Below, in pieces: positions 21,256 to 29,536 of a stretch of DNA of 64,000 bases; the first letter of the stretch is position 1, and each line of letters starts with the position of its first letter. A program made the position numbers and the translations under genes. This stretch comes from Halomonas sp. HL-93 (GTDB lineage: Bacteria > Pseudomonadota > Gammaproteobacteria > Pseudomonadales > Halomonadaceae). The notes below the pieces were generated by a model, which had not been told where the DNA came from, ran no database searches, and worked only from the letters and a program-made list of their open reading frames with translations. The stretch lies in assembly GCF_900086985.1 (NCBI RefSeq), contig NZ_LT593974.1:682001-746000 (forward strand), written 5' to 3'.

Positions 21256-21611
21256 GATGGATTCACTGGATCGCGCTGGGTGCGCTAATAATGCTTAGCG
21301 GTTGCGCGGTGACGCCGACCCCGGAGCCACGCGAGCTGGTCTATCAGGCCCCTCCTGAAAAAACCTTTCGCGCGGCGGTTGGCCTAATGTTGGAGCAAGG
21401 CTATGTCGTGCGTCATGCTGATTTATCGCTAAGGCGCGCCGAAGGCGTATTGGCACGCTGGCCGGGCTACCGGCTAGTGCTCGACGTGAGTGAGGTGGGC
21501 AGTGAAAGCTACGTAAGCGTCTCGGCATGGCGCGGCGGGCAGCCGTTGCCGCCGAACCGATTAGACCCCTGGTTAGTGGCCCTTCAAGGTCGGCTGGGGT
21601 TGGCGCCGTGA
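21252..21611 (+). CDS. Putative small lipoprotein, second gene of the ZevAB-like operon
   Basis: 119 residues with a lipobox LSGC at about residue 18 and a compact mature domain of 100 residues of mixed composition; unrecognised family. It overlaps the preceding lipoprotein by 4 nt and the next gene by 4 nt (GTGA). The two lipoproteins share the pattern of a short periplasmic domain with repeated 'LVY..P' and arginine-rich segments but are not obvious paralogs. Confidence 0.72.
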   Translation: MRWIHWIALGALIMLSGCAVTPTPEPRELVYQAPPEKTFRAAVGLMLEQGYVVRHADLSLRRAEGVLARWPGYRLVLDVSEVGSESYVSVSAWRGGQPLPPNRLDPWLVALQGRLGLAP

Positions 21612-22279
21612 GGTTCGTTTACCATTGGTTGACTCCTAAGTGGGCCAGCATCTTCGGTGCGTTGAGCTTGCTGGCAAGCGCGAGCGTCATGGCTCACCCC
21701 CATGGCTGGATTGATATCAGCGTTCGTATCCTTACCGATGATGAGGGCCGGGTAACCGGCCTGCACCAAACCTGGCAGATGGATCCTTTTTACAGTCTAG
21801 TTGTATTTGACGAGCTGCAGCGTGTCGAAGGAGCAACGCTGGACGAGGGACTCGACCAGTTGGGCGGTGAAATACGTAATAATCTCGCAAGCCAGGGGTA
21901 CTTTACCGAAGTGCGAGTGGAAGGAGAGCGTCTGCCGCTGGGAGAGGTGAGGGAATACACCGCTATGCAACGCGATGACCGTCTGACGTTTATTTTTATC
22001 CTGCCGTTTTCATCCACGCCAGCGTTAAGTGGTAGCACTCTAACGTATCAAGTATATGACCCGACGTATTACCTTGAGGTGGTGCATGAAGCAGAAGGCG
22101 ACGAGCCTAGCGACGATGCCCTTGTGCTACGTAAGATGCCGCAGTGTGAGCTAAGCGTGCTGCCCGCAGACCCCGACCCTGAAAGGGTCATGGCGGCGTC
22201 ACGTTTGGACGCGGATGAGAGCGGCGAGCCTGGTTTAGGGCGTTATTTCGCCGAAACAGGTCGAGTGGTTTGCCCATGA
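21608..22279 (+). CDS. zevA: DUF1007 family periplasmic protein (ZevA-like)
   Basis: 223 residues from GTG 21608, chosen because it overlaps the preceding stop and leaves a proper signal peptide (hydrophobic about residues 12-30, cleavage before HPHGWID). HPHGWIDI directly after the signal peptide is typical of DUF1007 and offers metal-binding histidines. In Haemophilus a DUF1007 protein (ZevA) works with a NicO-type membrane protein (ZevB) in zinc transport; here the next gene, overlapping by ATGA, is just such a NicO protein. Confidence 0.82.
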   Translation: MRFVYHWLTPKWASIFGALSLLASASVMAHPHGWIDISVRILTDDEGRVTGLHQTWQMDPFYSLVVFDELQRVEGATLDEGLDQLGGEIRNNLASQGYFTEVRVEGERLPLGEVREYTAMQRDDRLTFIFILPFSSTPALSGSTLTYQVYDPTYYLEVVHEAEGDEPSDDALVLRKMPQCELSVLPADPDPERVMAASRLDADESGEPGLGRYFAETGRVVCP

Positions 22280-23244
22280 CATCTCGGCGTATACCGTGGG
22301 GTCTGGCGGGCCTCATAATGCTTGCGGTCGCCGTACTCGGCTACGTGGTGTGGCAGGGTGGCCTAACGTCGATAAGCTATACCCTGCTTGGCTGGCAGCG
22401 TGAGCTACACCGCGAGCTTACCCTGACACTCACAGCACTGTCTGAACAGTCGGCGATAGCAACTTGGACGGCACTGCTCGGCGTGAGCTTTGGTTACGGC
22501 GTGTTTCATGCGGCGGGTCCTGGGCATGGTAAAGCGGTGCTGGCGACGTTTTTGATGTCTCACGGCGGTGCCGTAGGGCGTGCACTGGGTCTCTCGTTTG
22601 CCGCGGCGCTGCTTCAAGGGGTAACCGCCATCGCGTTAGTCGCCATACTGGTTTACGGCCTTGGCTGGGTGACACGTCAAGCGATGGGCAGCGTCGTGTG
22701 GGTGGAATACGCCAGCTTTTTGCTTGTGGCTGCACTGGGGGCATGGTTGTGCTGGCGAGCCATCGGCCAATTGCGGCGAGCTTATGCTGTGAACGACCAC
22801 GACCACGACCACGCATGCTGCGGTGGGCACCATATAAGCCCTCAGCAGTCGCTGGATTGGCGCACGGCGCTGATGACCGTCGGTGCCATCGGCATGCGGC
22901 CATGCAGTGGGGCCGTGCTTATGCTCGGCGCGGCGGGCTTATTAGGTAAGTTTGCCGTGGGCGTGGCCGCCGTCGCGGCGATGTCGCTGGGCACAGGACT
23001 AACGGTATCGATGCTTGCACTGGCCAGCGTCGTTGCACGAGGGTGGGCGCAGCGGCGTTTAGCACGGCAGGGTGCGACGCAGCGGCGTGCTCAGCGGGCG
23101 GCCGGCTGGGCCGCGCTCGCCGGCGGGTTGATTATTGTTGTGCTAGGTATATCGCTGTGGGCAGCGGGAGCCGCTCAACCCTTGGGCGACCCCATGTTGG
23201 GCGAACCGCCCGCTCAGTCAGGCAATCCTCTTACGGGCGATTAG
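22276..23244 (+). CDS. zevB: NicO-family nickel/cobalt/zinc membrane transporter (ZevB-like)
   Basis: 322 residues, about six to seven membrane segments. The family motif HAAGPGHGKAV (residues about 78-88) and a second motif GMRPCSGAVLML are present. A cytoplasmic or periplasmic loop holds a histidine cluster NDHDHDHACCGGHH, likely a metal-binding sensor or chelator. Start ATG 22276 overlaps the zevA stop. Direction (import or export) and metal are not settled by sequence; the DUF1007 partner favours the ZevAB zinc system over RcnA-type export. Confidence 0.85.
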   Translation: MTSRRIPWGLAGLIMLAVAVLGYVVWQGGLTSISYTLLGWQRELHRELTLTLTALSEQSAIATWTALLGVSFGYGVFHAAGPGHGKAVLATFLMSHGGAVGRALGLSFAAALLQGVTAIALVAILVYGLGWVTRQAMGSVVWVEYASFLLVAALGAWLCWRAIGQLRRAYAVNDHDHDHACCGGHHISPQQSLDWRTALMTVGAIGMRPCSGAVLMLGAAGLLGKFAVGVAAVAAMSLGTGLTVSMLALASVVARGWAQRRLARQGATQRRAQRAAGWAALAGGLIIVVLGISLWAAGAAQPLGDPMLGEPPAQSGNPLTGD

Positions 23245-23248
23245 TGGA

Positions 23249-23665
23249 CTAGCTAAGCGCTTCCAGCAGTTCTAAAAGATGCGCTTGCACAGCTCTCTGA
23301 TGGCTGGGTGAATAAGGCTCTGCAGCGCCATTGCCCCACACGGGGGCGGGCCAAACATCGTCATCTTGACGGCGAACGACCACGTGCACATGTAGCTGGC
23401 TCACTACATTACCCAGGGTGGCGATATTGAGTTTGTCCCCGTTAAAGGCGGTTTTCATCGCCTCGCCTAACTGGCTTGCTTCCTTCCAAAGTTGTTGCTG
23501 CTCGTCAGCAGTAAGCTCAAATATCTCGCTTAGTGCTTCACGGCGCGGGACTAAAATCACCCAAGGATAGCGCGCGTCGAGCATCAATAGCGCCCGGCAA
23601 AGCGGCAAGTCTGCCAGCAACTGTGTATCGTTAGCCAAGCGTTCGTCGAGTACAAACGTCGTCAT
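23249..23665 (-). CDS. HIT-domain nucleotide hydrolase
   Basis: 138 residues of the histidine-triad superfamily, likely hydrolysing dinucleoside polyphosphates or nucleotide conjugates. The catalytic stretch is SQLHVHVVVRRQDDDVWP; the first two histidines including the nucleophilic middle one are kept, while the third is replaced by valine, as is common in this bacterial subgroup. It is convergent with zevB with 4 bp between stops. Name not assigned because the substrate is unknown. Confidence 0.88.
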   Translation of the reverse strand: MTTFVLDERLANDTQLLADLPLCRALLMLDARYPWVILVPRREALSEIFELTADEQQQLWKEASQLGEAMKTAFNGDKLNIATLGNVVSQLHVHVVVRRQDDDVWPAPVWGNGAAEPYSPSHQRAVQAHLLELLEALS

Positions 23666-23810
23666 TGCAGCGTCCTTTGTTGTGGGTGCCTAGCGTTCGG
23701 CTCAAAGTAGGCACTATCTTAAAAAGCCTGTTACGCTAAAAGTGCTATTCGCTCAAACATGCTGAGTGGCAGCATCTCGATAGTGAATGTATATGTTAAG
23801 GAGAACACGG

Positions 23811-23942
23811 ATGAAAAAACTACTGGCAATGAGCTTTATTCTTTTGATGTCGGCTGGCGCGCTGGCAGGTTGTAATACCATCGGTGGTGCAGGTCAGGAT
23901 GTAGAAGAGGGCGGTGAAGCCGTCCAAGACGCCGCAAGCTAA
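23811..23942 (+). CDS. Entericidin A/B family lipoprotein
   Basis: A 43-residue lipoprotein: MKKLLAMSFILLMSAGALAGC signal with lipobox, then NTIGGAGQD, VEEGGEAVQDAAS. The 'GAGQD+..GGEA++DAA' mature part is the entericidin signature; in E. coli EcnA/EcnB form a small stress-regulated lipoprotein antidote/toxin pair. Only one copy is here. TAAGGAG 9 nt upstream is a good ribosome-binding site. It is followed by a perfect 11-bp stem-loop. Confidence 0.88.
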   Translation: MKKLLAMSFILLMSAGALAGCNTIGGAGQDVEEGGEAVQDAAS

Positions 23943-23956
23943 GCAAAGCGGCACTT

Positions 23957-23985
23957 AGCGGGCCGACCATTAGCGTCGGCCCGCT
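23957..23985 (+). terminator. Stem-loop after the entericidin gene
   Basis: Perfect stem AGCGGGCCGAC (23957-23967) / GTCGGCCCGCT (23975-23985) with a 7-nt loop, but no T-run. Lies 14 bp after the stop. Confidence 0.6.
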
Positions 23986-24028
23986 GCGTTATAATTACTT
24001 TTTCATCGGTTTTAGGGGAGTTTCAAGG

Positions 24029-24385
24029 ATGATGTGGCGTCTTTTCTATCGGCTTATTGCTGTTGCAGTTTTGCCATTATTTGTGGTGGCGTGCGCGCAA
24101 ACACCAGGCGCTGGTGGCGAAGCCCCGAGCGCACCCCCGCCGCCGGAGGTTGATGATACTCAGGCCGCAGATGATGGCGGTAATTCCTGCCGTTTGGATG
24201 ATATTCAGTCTGCGGTGGGCTCGCCTCTCAGCGAGACCTCAAGAGAAGCGCTTAAGCGTCAAAGTGGTGCTGAAAAAGTTCGCGTATTGCGCCCAGGTGA
24301 TGCCGCCACACTCGACCACCGGCCAGAACGGCTCAATATCCATCTAAATGATAACGATGCGATCGAGGAGGTTAGCTGCGGCTAG
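24029..24385 (+). CDS. I78-family peptidase inhibitor lipoprotein
   Basis: 118 residues. The signal peptide ends in a lipobox-like VVAC (Cys near residue 22); a proline-rich linker precedes the inhibitor domain. The domain has the I78 landmarks: Cys in NSCRLDDIQ, SGAEKVRVLRPGDAAT, RLNIHLNDND and the final VSCG. Such small envelope lipoproteins inhibit serine proteases of the elastase type. The stop overlaps that of the convergent LysE gene by the four bases CTAG. Confidence 0.85.
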   Translation: MMWRLFYRLIAVAVLPLFVVACAQTPGAGGEAPSAPPPPEVDDTQAADDGGNSCRLDDIQSAVGSPLSETSREALKRQSGAEKVRVLRPGDAATLDHRPERLNIHLNDNDAIEEVSCG

Positions 24386-24987
24386 CCGAGAATAAGCACC
24401 ACACAGGCTGCCGTGAGAAGCCCCATCGTGATATTAAACGCGCGCCAAGCGCCATCGCTTTTAATCCATTGACCTATTGCGGTGCCAAAGGCGGCCCATA
24501 GGGCTATACAAGGCAGTGCCACCATTTCGGCAAAGCTCGCCAGCACCAGCGCGTTAATCACCGGTTGACCGCTTTCAGGTAAAAAGCCGGCCATTAGCGC
24601 CAGCCCCATCACCCACGCTTTGGGGTTGGCGAACTGAAACATGGCCGCTTGCCAGAATGTTAATGGTTTGCCCTGTGCTGTGCCGTGAAGATCCGGCGGC
24701 GGGGCGCTGGCAATTTTCCATGCCAAGTAGAGCAGATAGGCGCTGCCGATCCAACGTAGGGCTGTTTGAACTGCCGGGTAGCGCTCAAACAGCACGCCCA
24801 AGCCTAAAGCTATGCCCGCAAACAGCAAAAAGCAGCCGCCTAAAATCCCCCACATATGCGGCATGGTGCGCTTGAAGCCAAAGTTAGCACCCGAGGCGGT
24901 GAGCATAACGTTATTCGGCCCAGGGGTAAGCGTCATCGACATCATATAGAGCGCAGCCGGACCGAGGATTACCCATTCGCTGTTCAT
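24382..24987 (-). CDS. LysE/RhtB-family amino acid exporter
   Basis: 201 residues with about six membrane helices. N-terminal TPGPNNVMLTASGANFGF is the LysE-family signature (P-G-P-N), followed by GSAYLLYLAWKI and FANPKAWVM. Probably exports an amino acid or derivative. The divergent MocR-type regulator 97 bp away is the likely controller, a pairing frequent for PLP-sensing regulators. Confidence 0.9.
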   Translation of the reverse strand: MNSEWVILGPAALYMMSMTLTPGPNNVMLTASGANFGFKRTMPHMWGILGGCFLLFAGIALGLGVLFERYPAVQTALRWIGSAYLLYLAWKIASAPPPDLHGTAQGKPLTFWQAAMFQFANPKAWVMGLALMAGFLPESGQPVINALVLASFAEMVALPCIALWAAFGTAIGQWIKSDGAWRAFNITMGLLTAACVVLILG

Positions 24988-25084
24988 TTATTGTATCCAT
25001 ACAATTAAGGGTGAAAGATTGCGTTTAAGGCACTATTGTTAGCATAATGGGGTTTAAATTAACGTCAAAGGTTTTATTGTCACC

Positions 25085-26479
25085 ATGACAATCTGGGTGC
25101 CTTCACTGGCTGAGTTTTCTGGTTCACGCTACCGTGCTATTGCCAGCGCCATTGAGGCTGCTGTTCAGACAGGAGAGCTACTGCCTGGGGAGCGTTTGCC
25201 GCCCCAGCGCCGTTTAGCGGATGCGCTAGGTGTGACCATCGGCACGGTTACCCGGGGGTACGCTGAGGCTGAACGCAATGGCTGGGTGTCGGCACGGGTG
25301 GGTAGCGGCACCTATGTAAAGAGCCAAACCCAAGACAGTGCTTTTAGCCTGACATTTCCTGCCGATGACTCGGCAGGTGTGATCGATTTAAGCCTTAGCC
25401 TGCCGCCTCCCCATCCGCTACGCCAGGCGCTTTTAAGTGAAGCGCTGCTCGCCTTAAGCCAGTCCGGAGCGGCATTAGCGCGCGGCGTTACCTACCAAGG
25501 AGCCCAGGGGCGCCGTGAGCATCGCGAGGTGCTCGCTCGCTGGTTAAATACCTTAGGTATGCCATTGATGGCCGATGAACTGCTTATCACCCAGGGCGGC
25601 CAGCACGGCATTAGCCTGGCACTCAGCACTCTGCTGCGGCCGGGCGAGCTGCTGGCCGCCGATGCCTTGACCTACCCCGGTGCGATCAGCGCAGCGCAGC
25701 AGGGCCATCTTAAGTTGGTAGGCATTGGTCAAGACAGCGAGGGTATGCGTATGGATCTGCTTGAGGCGCAGTGTGCCCGGCAGCCGCCCAGAGCGATTTA
25801 CCTGACCCCGGAACAGAACAACCCTACCGGTGCGTGTTTAAGCGAATCGCGTCGCGAACGTTTAGTAGCGCTGGCGAGGCGCTACGATATTTGGCTGCTT
25901 GAAGATGGCGTGCAGTATCTGCCCGCTGAGCAGCGTGGTACGCCTCTTTATAAACTTGCGCCGGAGCGCACGCTATTTGTGTTTAGTACCGCTAAAGTAC
26001 TGGCGGGTGGGCTGCGAATTGGCGTGCTGCGTGCACCTAAACCTTTGCACGAGCGGCTCGCGACAGGCCTACGTGCCCAAAGTTGGATGGTGCCGCCGCT
26101 AATGGTTGACGTAGTTTGCCACTGGATTAACCAGTCCGAGGCTGAAAAGCTACTCGCCTGGCAAACCCAAGAGCTGGTAGAGCGTCAGCGGTTGGCTGCC
26201 GAATGGCTGCAAGGGTTTACCCTCAGCGGTCGTTCACATAGCAGTAATGTCTGGTTGACGCTGCCAGAGGGGAGTCGAGCCGTAGAGCTATGCGACCGGC
26301 TACTGCAGCGGGGCGTTAAGGTAAGCAGCGCAGAGCCCTTTTGTGTAGGCAGCACGCCAGCGCCTCAAGCGATTCGTCTCTGCATTGGGGCCGCCGCGGA
26401 TCGCAGCGAGCTCGTTCAGGCATTGAGTATCGTTGCTGCCTCCCTAACCGAGCGGCCGTTAGCCCCCGCGACGTTGTGA
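25085..26479 (+). CDS. MocR/PdxR-family regulator (GntR HTH plus aminotransferase fold)
   Basis: 464 residues. Residues 1-80 form a GntR winged helix (YRAIASAIEAAVQTGELLPGERLPPQRRLADALGVTIGTVTRGYAEAERNGWV pattern); the rest is a fold-type I aminotransferase-like domain. PLP-site elements TQGGQHGISLALS, TPEQNNPTG and the lysine in STAKVLAGGLRIG are kept, so it likely senses PLP or an amino acid-PLP adduct. Divergent from the LysE exporter, which it probably regulates. Confidence 0.9.
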   Translation: MTIWVPSLAEFSGSRYRAIASAIEAAVQTGELLPGERLPPQRRLADALGVTIGTVTRGYAEAERNGWVSARVGSGTYVKSQTQDSAFSLTFPADDSAGVIDLSLSLPPPHPLRQALLSEALLALSQSGAALARGVTYQGAQGRREHREVLARWLNTLGMPLMADELLITQGGQHGISLALSTLLRPGELLAADALTYPGAISAAQQGHLKLVGIGQDSEGMRMDLLEAQCARQPPRAIYLTPEQNNPTGACLSESRRERLVALARRYDIWLLEDGVQYLPAEQRGTPLYKLAPERTLFVFSTAKVLAGGLRIGVLRAPKPLHERLATGLRAQSWMVPPLMVDVVCHWINQSEAEKLLAWQTQELVERQRLAAEWLQGFTLSGRSHSSNVWLTLPEGSRAVELCDRLLQRGVKVSSAEPFCVGSTPAPQAIRLCIGAAADRSELVQALSIVAASLTERPLAPATL

Positions 26480-26480
26480 A

Positions 26481-27485
26481 TTATTCATAGCGATCCTTCC
26501 AGCGTTGGCGGTTGACCTGTTCTTTGAGTAATTCCAAGACGTCGTAAAGCACCTGCTCGGTGACCCGGTCACTGCCTTCATCAGGCGTCAGCCAGCTATC
26601 AAAGCCATTCTCCGCCGCGCCTTCAACAAGCCGTTGAAACTCGGGTGAATGAATCGACAGGGCGACTTCATCCACTAGCCGTTGGGCAACGCCGCTTAAT
26701 GAGGCTTCCATGGCGCTGGCAGCAGGGTCGCCCATGGGCAGGCGTCGCAGCCGTTGAATTTCGGGGCTTTCACGCAGCGTACGGCTGACCAAATCGCTAA
26801 TCGCCGCCATGATGGCGTGTCGGTTGTGTTGGTAGGCAGTGCCCACCGAGGTCTCCAATCGCTGGGCAATTTCCTGAATAAGTTGCTGTTTGCGGGGCAT
26901 GACGACGCGGTCAATCACCCTTTCGGTCAACGAATCGCTGGAACGGATCTGCTGCTGAACGTTGCCCAACAGGCGCAGGGCGATACGGTCGGAGAGCTCT
27001 TCCAATAGGATATCGTAATATTTGCCCAAAAACTGGTATGCCGACCAGCGTTTGACGTTGATAAGGCGTAAGCGATGAAGGCGATGCAGCAATGATATGA
27101 CCCGCAGAATGCGTAGCCAGCGAAGTCCACTTAGCGGAATGCAGCCCAGTACGTCGTACCAATGCACAAAGGGGTAGAAAAACCAGCGATGGTAGCGACG
27201 CTCGGCGACCGCCACGGCCCATCCCAGCAACACATCGGCGATAAAAATGCCGACAAAATACAGATCAATGGTAATAAAGCGGCTGTGAATGGTTGTATCG
27301 TAGGCGCTATGAAAGCCCGGTGATATCGCCTCAATTCCCTGGTTGACGGGCGCCAGTAAAAACAGCGAATCAAACAATAACAAACCAAGGTTGATGACCA
27401 CGGCGGCCAGAATGAAAAAGTCCCAGCCGATATGCGCGTACTCAACGCCTTTGGGAAGGTTGTGGTGACGCTCCCTGACCGGCAT
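26481..27485 (-). CDS. Voltage-sensor-like membrane protein without a pore module
   Basis: 334 residues. Four hydrophobic segments lie in the first 135 residues (about 19-40, 68-90 with acidic residues DLYFVGIFIADVLLG, 100-115, and an S4-like helix). The S4-like helix has arginines at regular three-to-four spacing: GLRWLRILRVISLLHRLHRLRL, divided over about residues 122-143. After it come only soluble, charged helices (about 190 residues), with no S5-S6 pore or selectivity filter, so it resembles an isolated voltage-sensor domain with a large cytoplasmic helical tail. AAAGGAG precedes the ATG. Often annotated as an ion transporter; function unknown. Confidence 0.75.
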   Translation of the reverse strand: MPVRERHHNLPKGVEYAHIGWDFFILAAVVINLGLLLFDSLFLLAPVNQGIEAISPGFHSAYDTTIHSRFITIDLYFVGIFIADVLLGWAVAVAERRYHRWFFYPFVHWYDVLGCIPLSGLRWLRILRVISLLHRLHRLRLINVKRWSAYQFLGKYYDILLEELSDRIALRLLGNVQQQIRSSDSLTERVIDRVVMPRKQQLIQEIAQRLETSVGTAYQHNRHAIMAAISDLVSRTLRESPEIQRLRRLPMGDPAASAMEASLSGVAQRLVDEVALSIHSPEFQRLVEGAAENGFDSWLTPDEGSDRVTEQVLYDVLELLKEQVNRQRWKDRYE

Positions 27486-27530
27486 GGCAACTCCTTTGGC
27501 TTTAGTGTGGCGGTGTCGCGCGAGACAGGA

Positions 27531-28052
27531 TCAAGGCGGTGTTTGTGATTGATGCTGCTGTTGGGTCAACAGCTCTTCATGCTCGGCTTGCTTACGCATT
27601 TTTTTGCGTAAGGCGGCTTTCTCAAAGCGTAGCTGTTGCAATGGCGTTGCCAAGGAAAGCGGCGGAACGCTGGCGGGGTTTCCTTCGGCATCCACAGCGA
27701 CCATGGTGAGGTAGCAGCTATTGGTGTGGCGAATCAGTTTATCGCGGATATCTTCAGCGACAACCTTGATGCCAATTTCCATCGACGAACGGCCCACGTG
27801 ATTGACGCTGGCCAAAAAAGTTACCAGTTCGCCAACGTGAATGGGCTGTTTGAAGAGCACTTGGTCGACCGACAGTGTCACTACGTAATGGCCAGAATAG
27901 CGACTGGCGCAGGCGTAGGCGACCTCGTCGAGTTTTTTAAGAATCGCACCGCCGTGGACTTTTCCACTGAAATTTGCCATGTCAGGCGTCATTAAGACGG
28001 TCATGGACAGTTCGTGCTGACCGGGCAGCGCGGTTATAGAGGTATCCGACAT
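27531..28052 (-). CDS. Acyl-CoA thioesterase (hotdog fold, YciA/BFIT type)
   Basis: 173 residues with one hotdog domain. The motif NFSGKVHGGAILKKLDEVAYACASRY places the catalytic Asp (LDEVA) after the conserved HGG. VTLSVDQVLFKQPIHVGELV is the second family block. The C-terminal 40 residues are charged and glutamine-rich. Probably hydrolyses acyl-CoAs in the cytosol; chain-length preference cannot be read. Downstream of atoE on the same strand. Confidence 0.9.
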   Translation of the reverse strand: MSDTSITALPGQHELSMTVLMTPDMANFSGKVHGGAILKKLDEVAYACASRYSGHYVVTLSVDQVLFKQPIHVGELVTFLASVNHVGRSSMEIGIKVVAEDIRDKLIRHTNSCYLTMVAVDAEGNPASVPPLSLATPLQQLRFEKAALRKKMRKQAEHEELLTQQQHQSQTPP

Positions 28053-28089
28053 GGGCTCTGTGCCTTTAGGTCGTTACGTTATACGGACC

Positions 28090-28112
28090 GCGCCTGCCAC
28101 GGAGGCAGGCGC
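28090..28112 (-). terminator. Stem-loop between atoE and the thioesterase gene
   Basis: Perfect 9-bp stem GCGCCTGCC / GGCAGGCGC, loop 5 nt. No T-run on the minus strand; could be a weak terminator of atoE. Confidence 0.45.
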
Positions 28113-28129
28113 TGACATCTTCCTAGGGT

Positions 28130-29440
28130 TTAAAACCACACTAAGCCAACCGAAATGATGACGCCGGTAATAAACAGCTGAATCAAACAAAAGCCCATAA
28201 TGTCCTTGGCTTTTAAGCCAGCAATGGCCAGTACGGGCAGTGCCCAGAACGGCTGTAGCAGATTGGTCCAGGCATCGCCCCAGGCAACGGCCATGGCAAC
28301 GCGTGAAATATCCGCCCCCAGTGCTTCCGCCGCGGGTAGCATGACCGGCGCTTGAACGGCCCACTGGCCACCACCTGAAGGCACAAACAGGTTGACGATC
28401 CCGGCGCTGATGAACGACCAGAAAGGCAGCGACGTCTCGGTAGCAAACGATATCAGCCACTCTGACATGCTCTGCGCTAGGCCCGACTCGACCATGATCG
28501 CCATAATGCCGGCATAAAATGGGAACTGGATAACGATGCCAGCGCCACCTTTGATGGCTTCTTGCAAGCTAGTGAGCAGATTTCGCGGGGTGCGGTGAAG
28601 CACAATGGCGAGGAATAGGAACAAGAAGTTAACGATGTTCAGGTTCAAGCTGCCGCCACGCAGCAGGAAATGATCAGCCAGAAATAGCAGCCCTGGAATG
28701 CCCACCAGCCATGCCAGCGAGGTGCTGTTTTCTAGTTTCTCAGCGGGGCGGGTAATGCGGCCTTTGGCCTCTGGCTCATCGTCCAGCAGCTTGGTGTCGA
28801 CATAAACGCTGTCTTTTTCGTCCGGCATCATTAGCCGGTTAACCAGCGGAGTGGAGATAAACAAGCACGCGACGATCGCTAGGTTAAAAAACGCAAATAC
28901 CGTCGAACCGGTACCGATAACGCCTATATCATCGGCAGCAAAGTGGCCTTCGGTAGCAATGGTAAGCGGAATCGAGCCCGCAAGCCCCCCGTGCCAGACG
29001 ACAAAGCCGGAGTAGGCACTGGCGACCAGCAGGCGGTAATCGACCCGCACTAAGCGCGCCAGCTCCTTGGCAAATAGTGCGCCGACCACCAGGCCGAAGC
29101 CCCAGTTGATCCAGCTCGCCGTTAGCGACACCAGGGTCACCAGTATGATCGCGCCGCCGGGGCTTTTTGCGGTACTGGCGAGCCGTTGCAACAGACGTTT
29201 GACCGGTGGCGAGCTGGCCAGCATAAAGCCGGTCACCAGTACCAACAGCATCTGCATGGAGAAGGTGAGTAATCCCCAAAAACCGTCGCCCCAAAAGCGC
29301 AGCACTGCCAGCGGTGTTTGGCGCTCGATGGCAATCGCTGCGGCAGCCGCAATGAGGGTAAGCAACAGTACAAAAATATACGGGTCGGGAAGATAGCGTT
29401 CGACCATCTTCACTGCCGGTTTGGATATCATTTTCAGCAT
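28130..29440 (-). CDS. atoE: Short-chain fatty acid transporter AtoE
   Basis: 436 residues, about 11-12 membrane segments, AtoE family of short-chain fatty acid (acetoacetate, butyrate) permeases. Typical blocks: RYLPDPYIFVLLLTL near the N-terminus, ASWINWGFGLVVGALFAKELAR, and NLFVPSGGGQWAVQAPVM with the G-rich motif. There are no ato CoA-transferase genes nearby; a thioesterase follows, which may hint at acyl-CoA metabolism. Confidence 0.93.
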   Translation of the reverse strand: MLKMISKPAVKMVERYLPDPYIFVLLLTLIAAAAAIAIERQTPLAVLRFWGDGFWGLLTFSMQMLLVLVTGFMLASSPPVKRLLQRLASTAKSPGGAIILVTLVSLTASWINWGFGLVVGALFAKELARLVRVDYRLLVASAYSGFVVWHGGLAGSIPLTIATEGHFAADDIGVIGTGSTVFAFFNLAIVACLFISTPLVNRLMMPDEKDSVYVDTKLLDDEPEAKGRITRPAEKLENSTSLAWLVGIPGLLFLADHFLLRGGSLNLNIVNFLFLFLAIVLHRTPRNLLTSLQEAIKGGAGIVIQFPFYAGIMAIMVESGLAQSMSEWLISFATETSLPFWSFISAGIVNLFVPSGGGQWAVQAPVMLPAAEALGADISRVAMAVAWGDAWTNLLQPFWALPVLAIAGLKAKDIMGFCLIQLFITGVIISVGLVWF

Positions 29441-29536
29441 GGCAGGCTCACATTTTCATTATTAGGAAGTGCACCGCTAATATACGGGGCCAGAGGATCT
29501 TTTTCACTTTAATAAGTGGATTTGACATGCGCTTGA

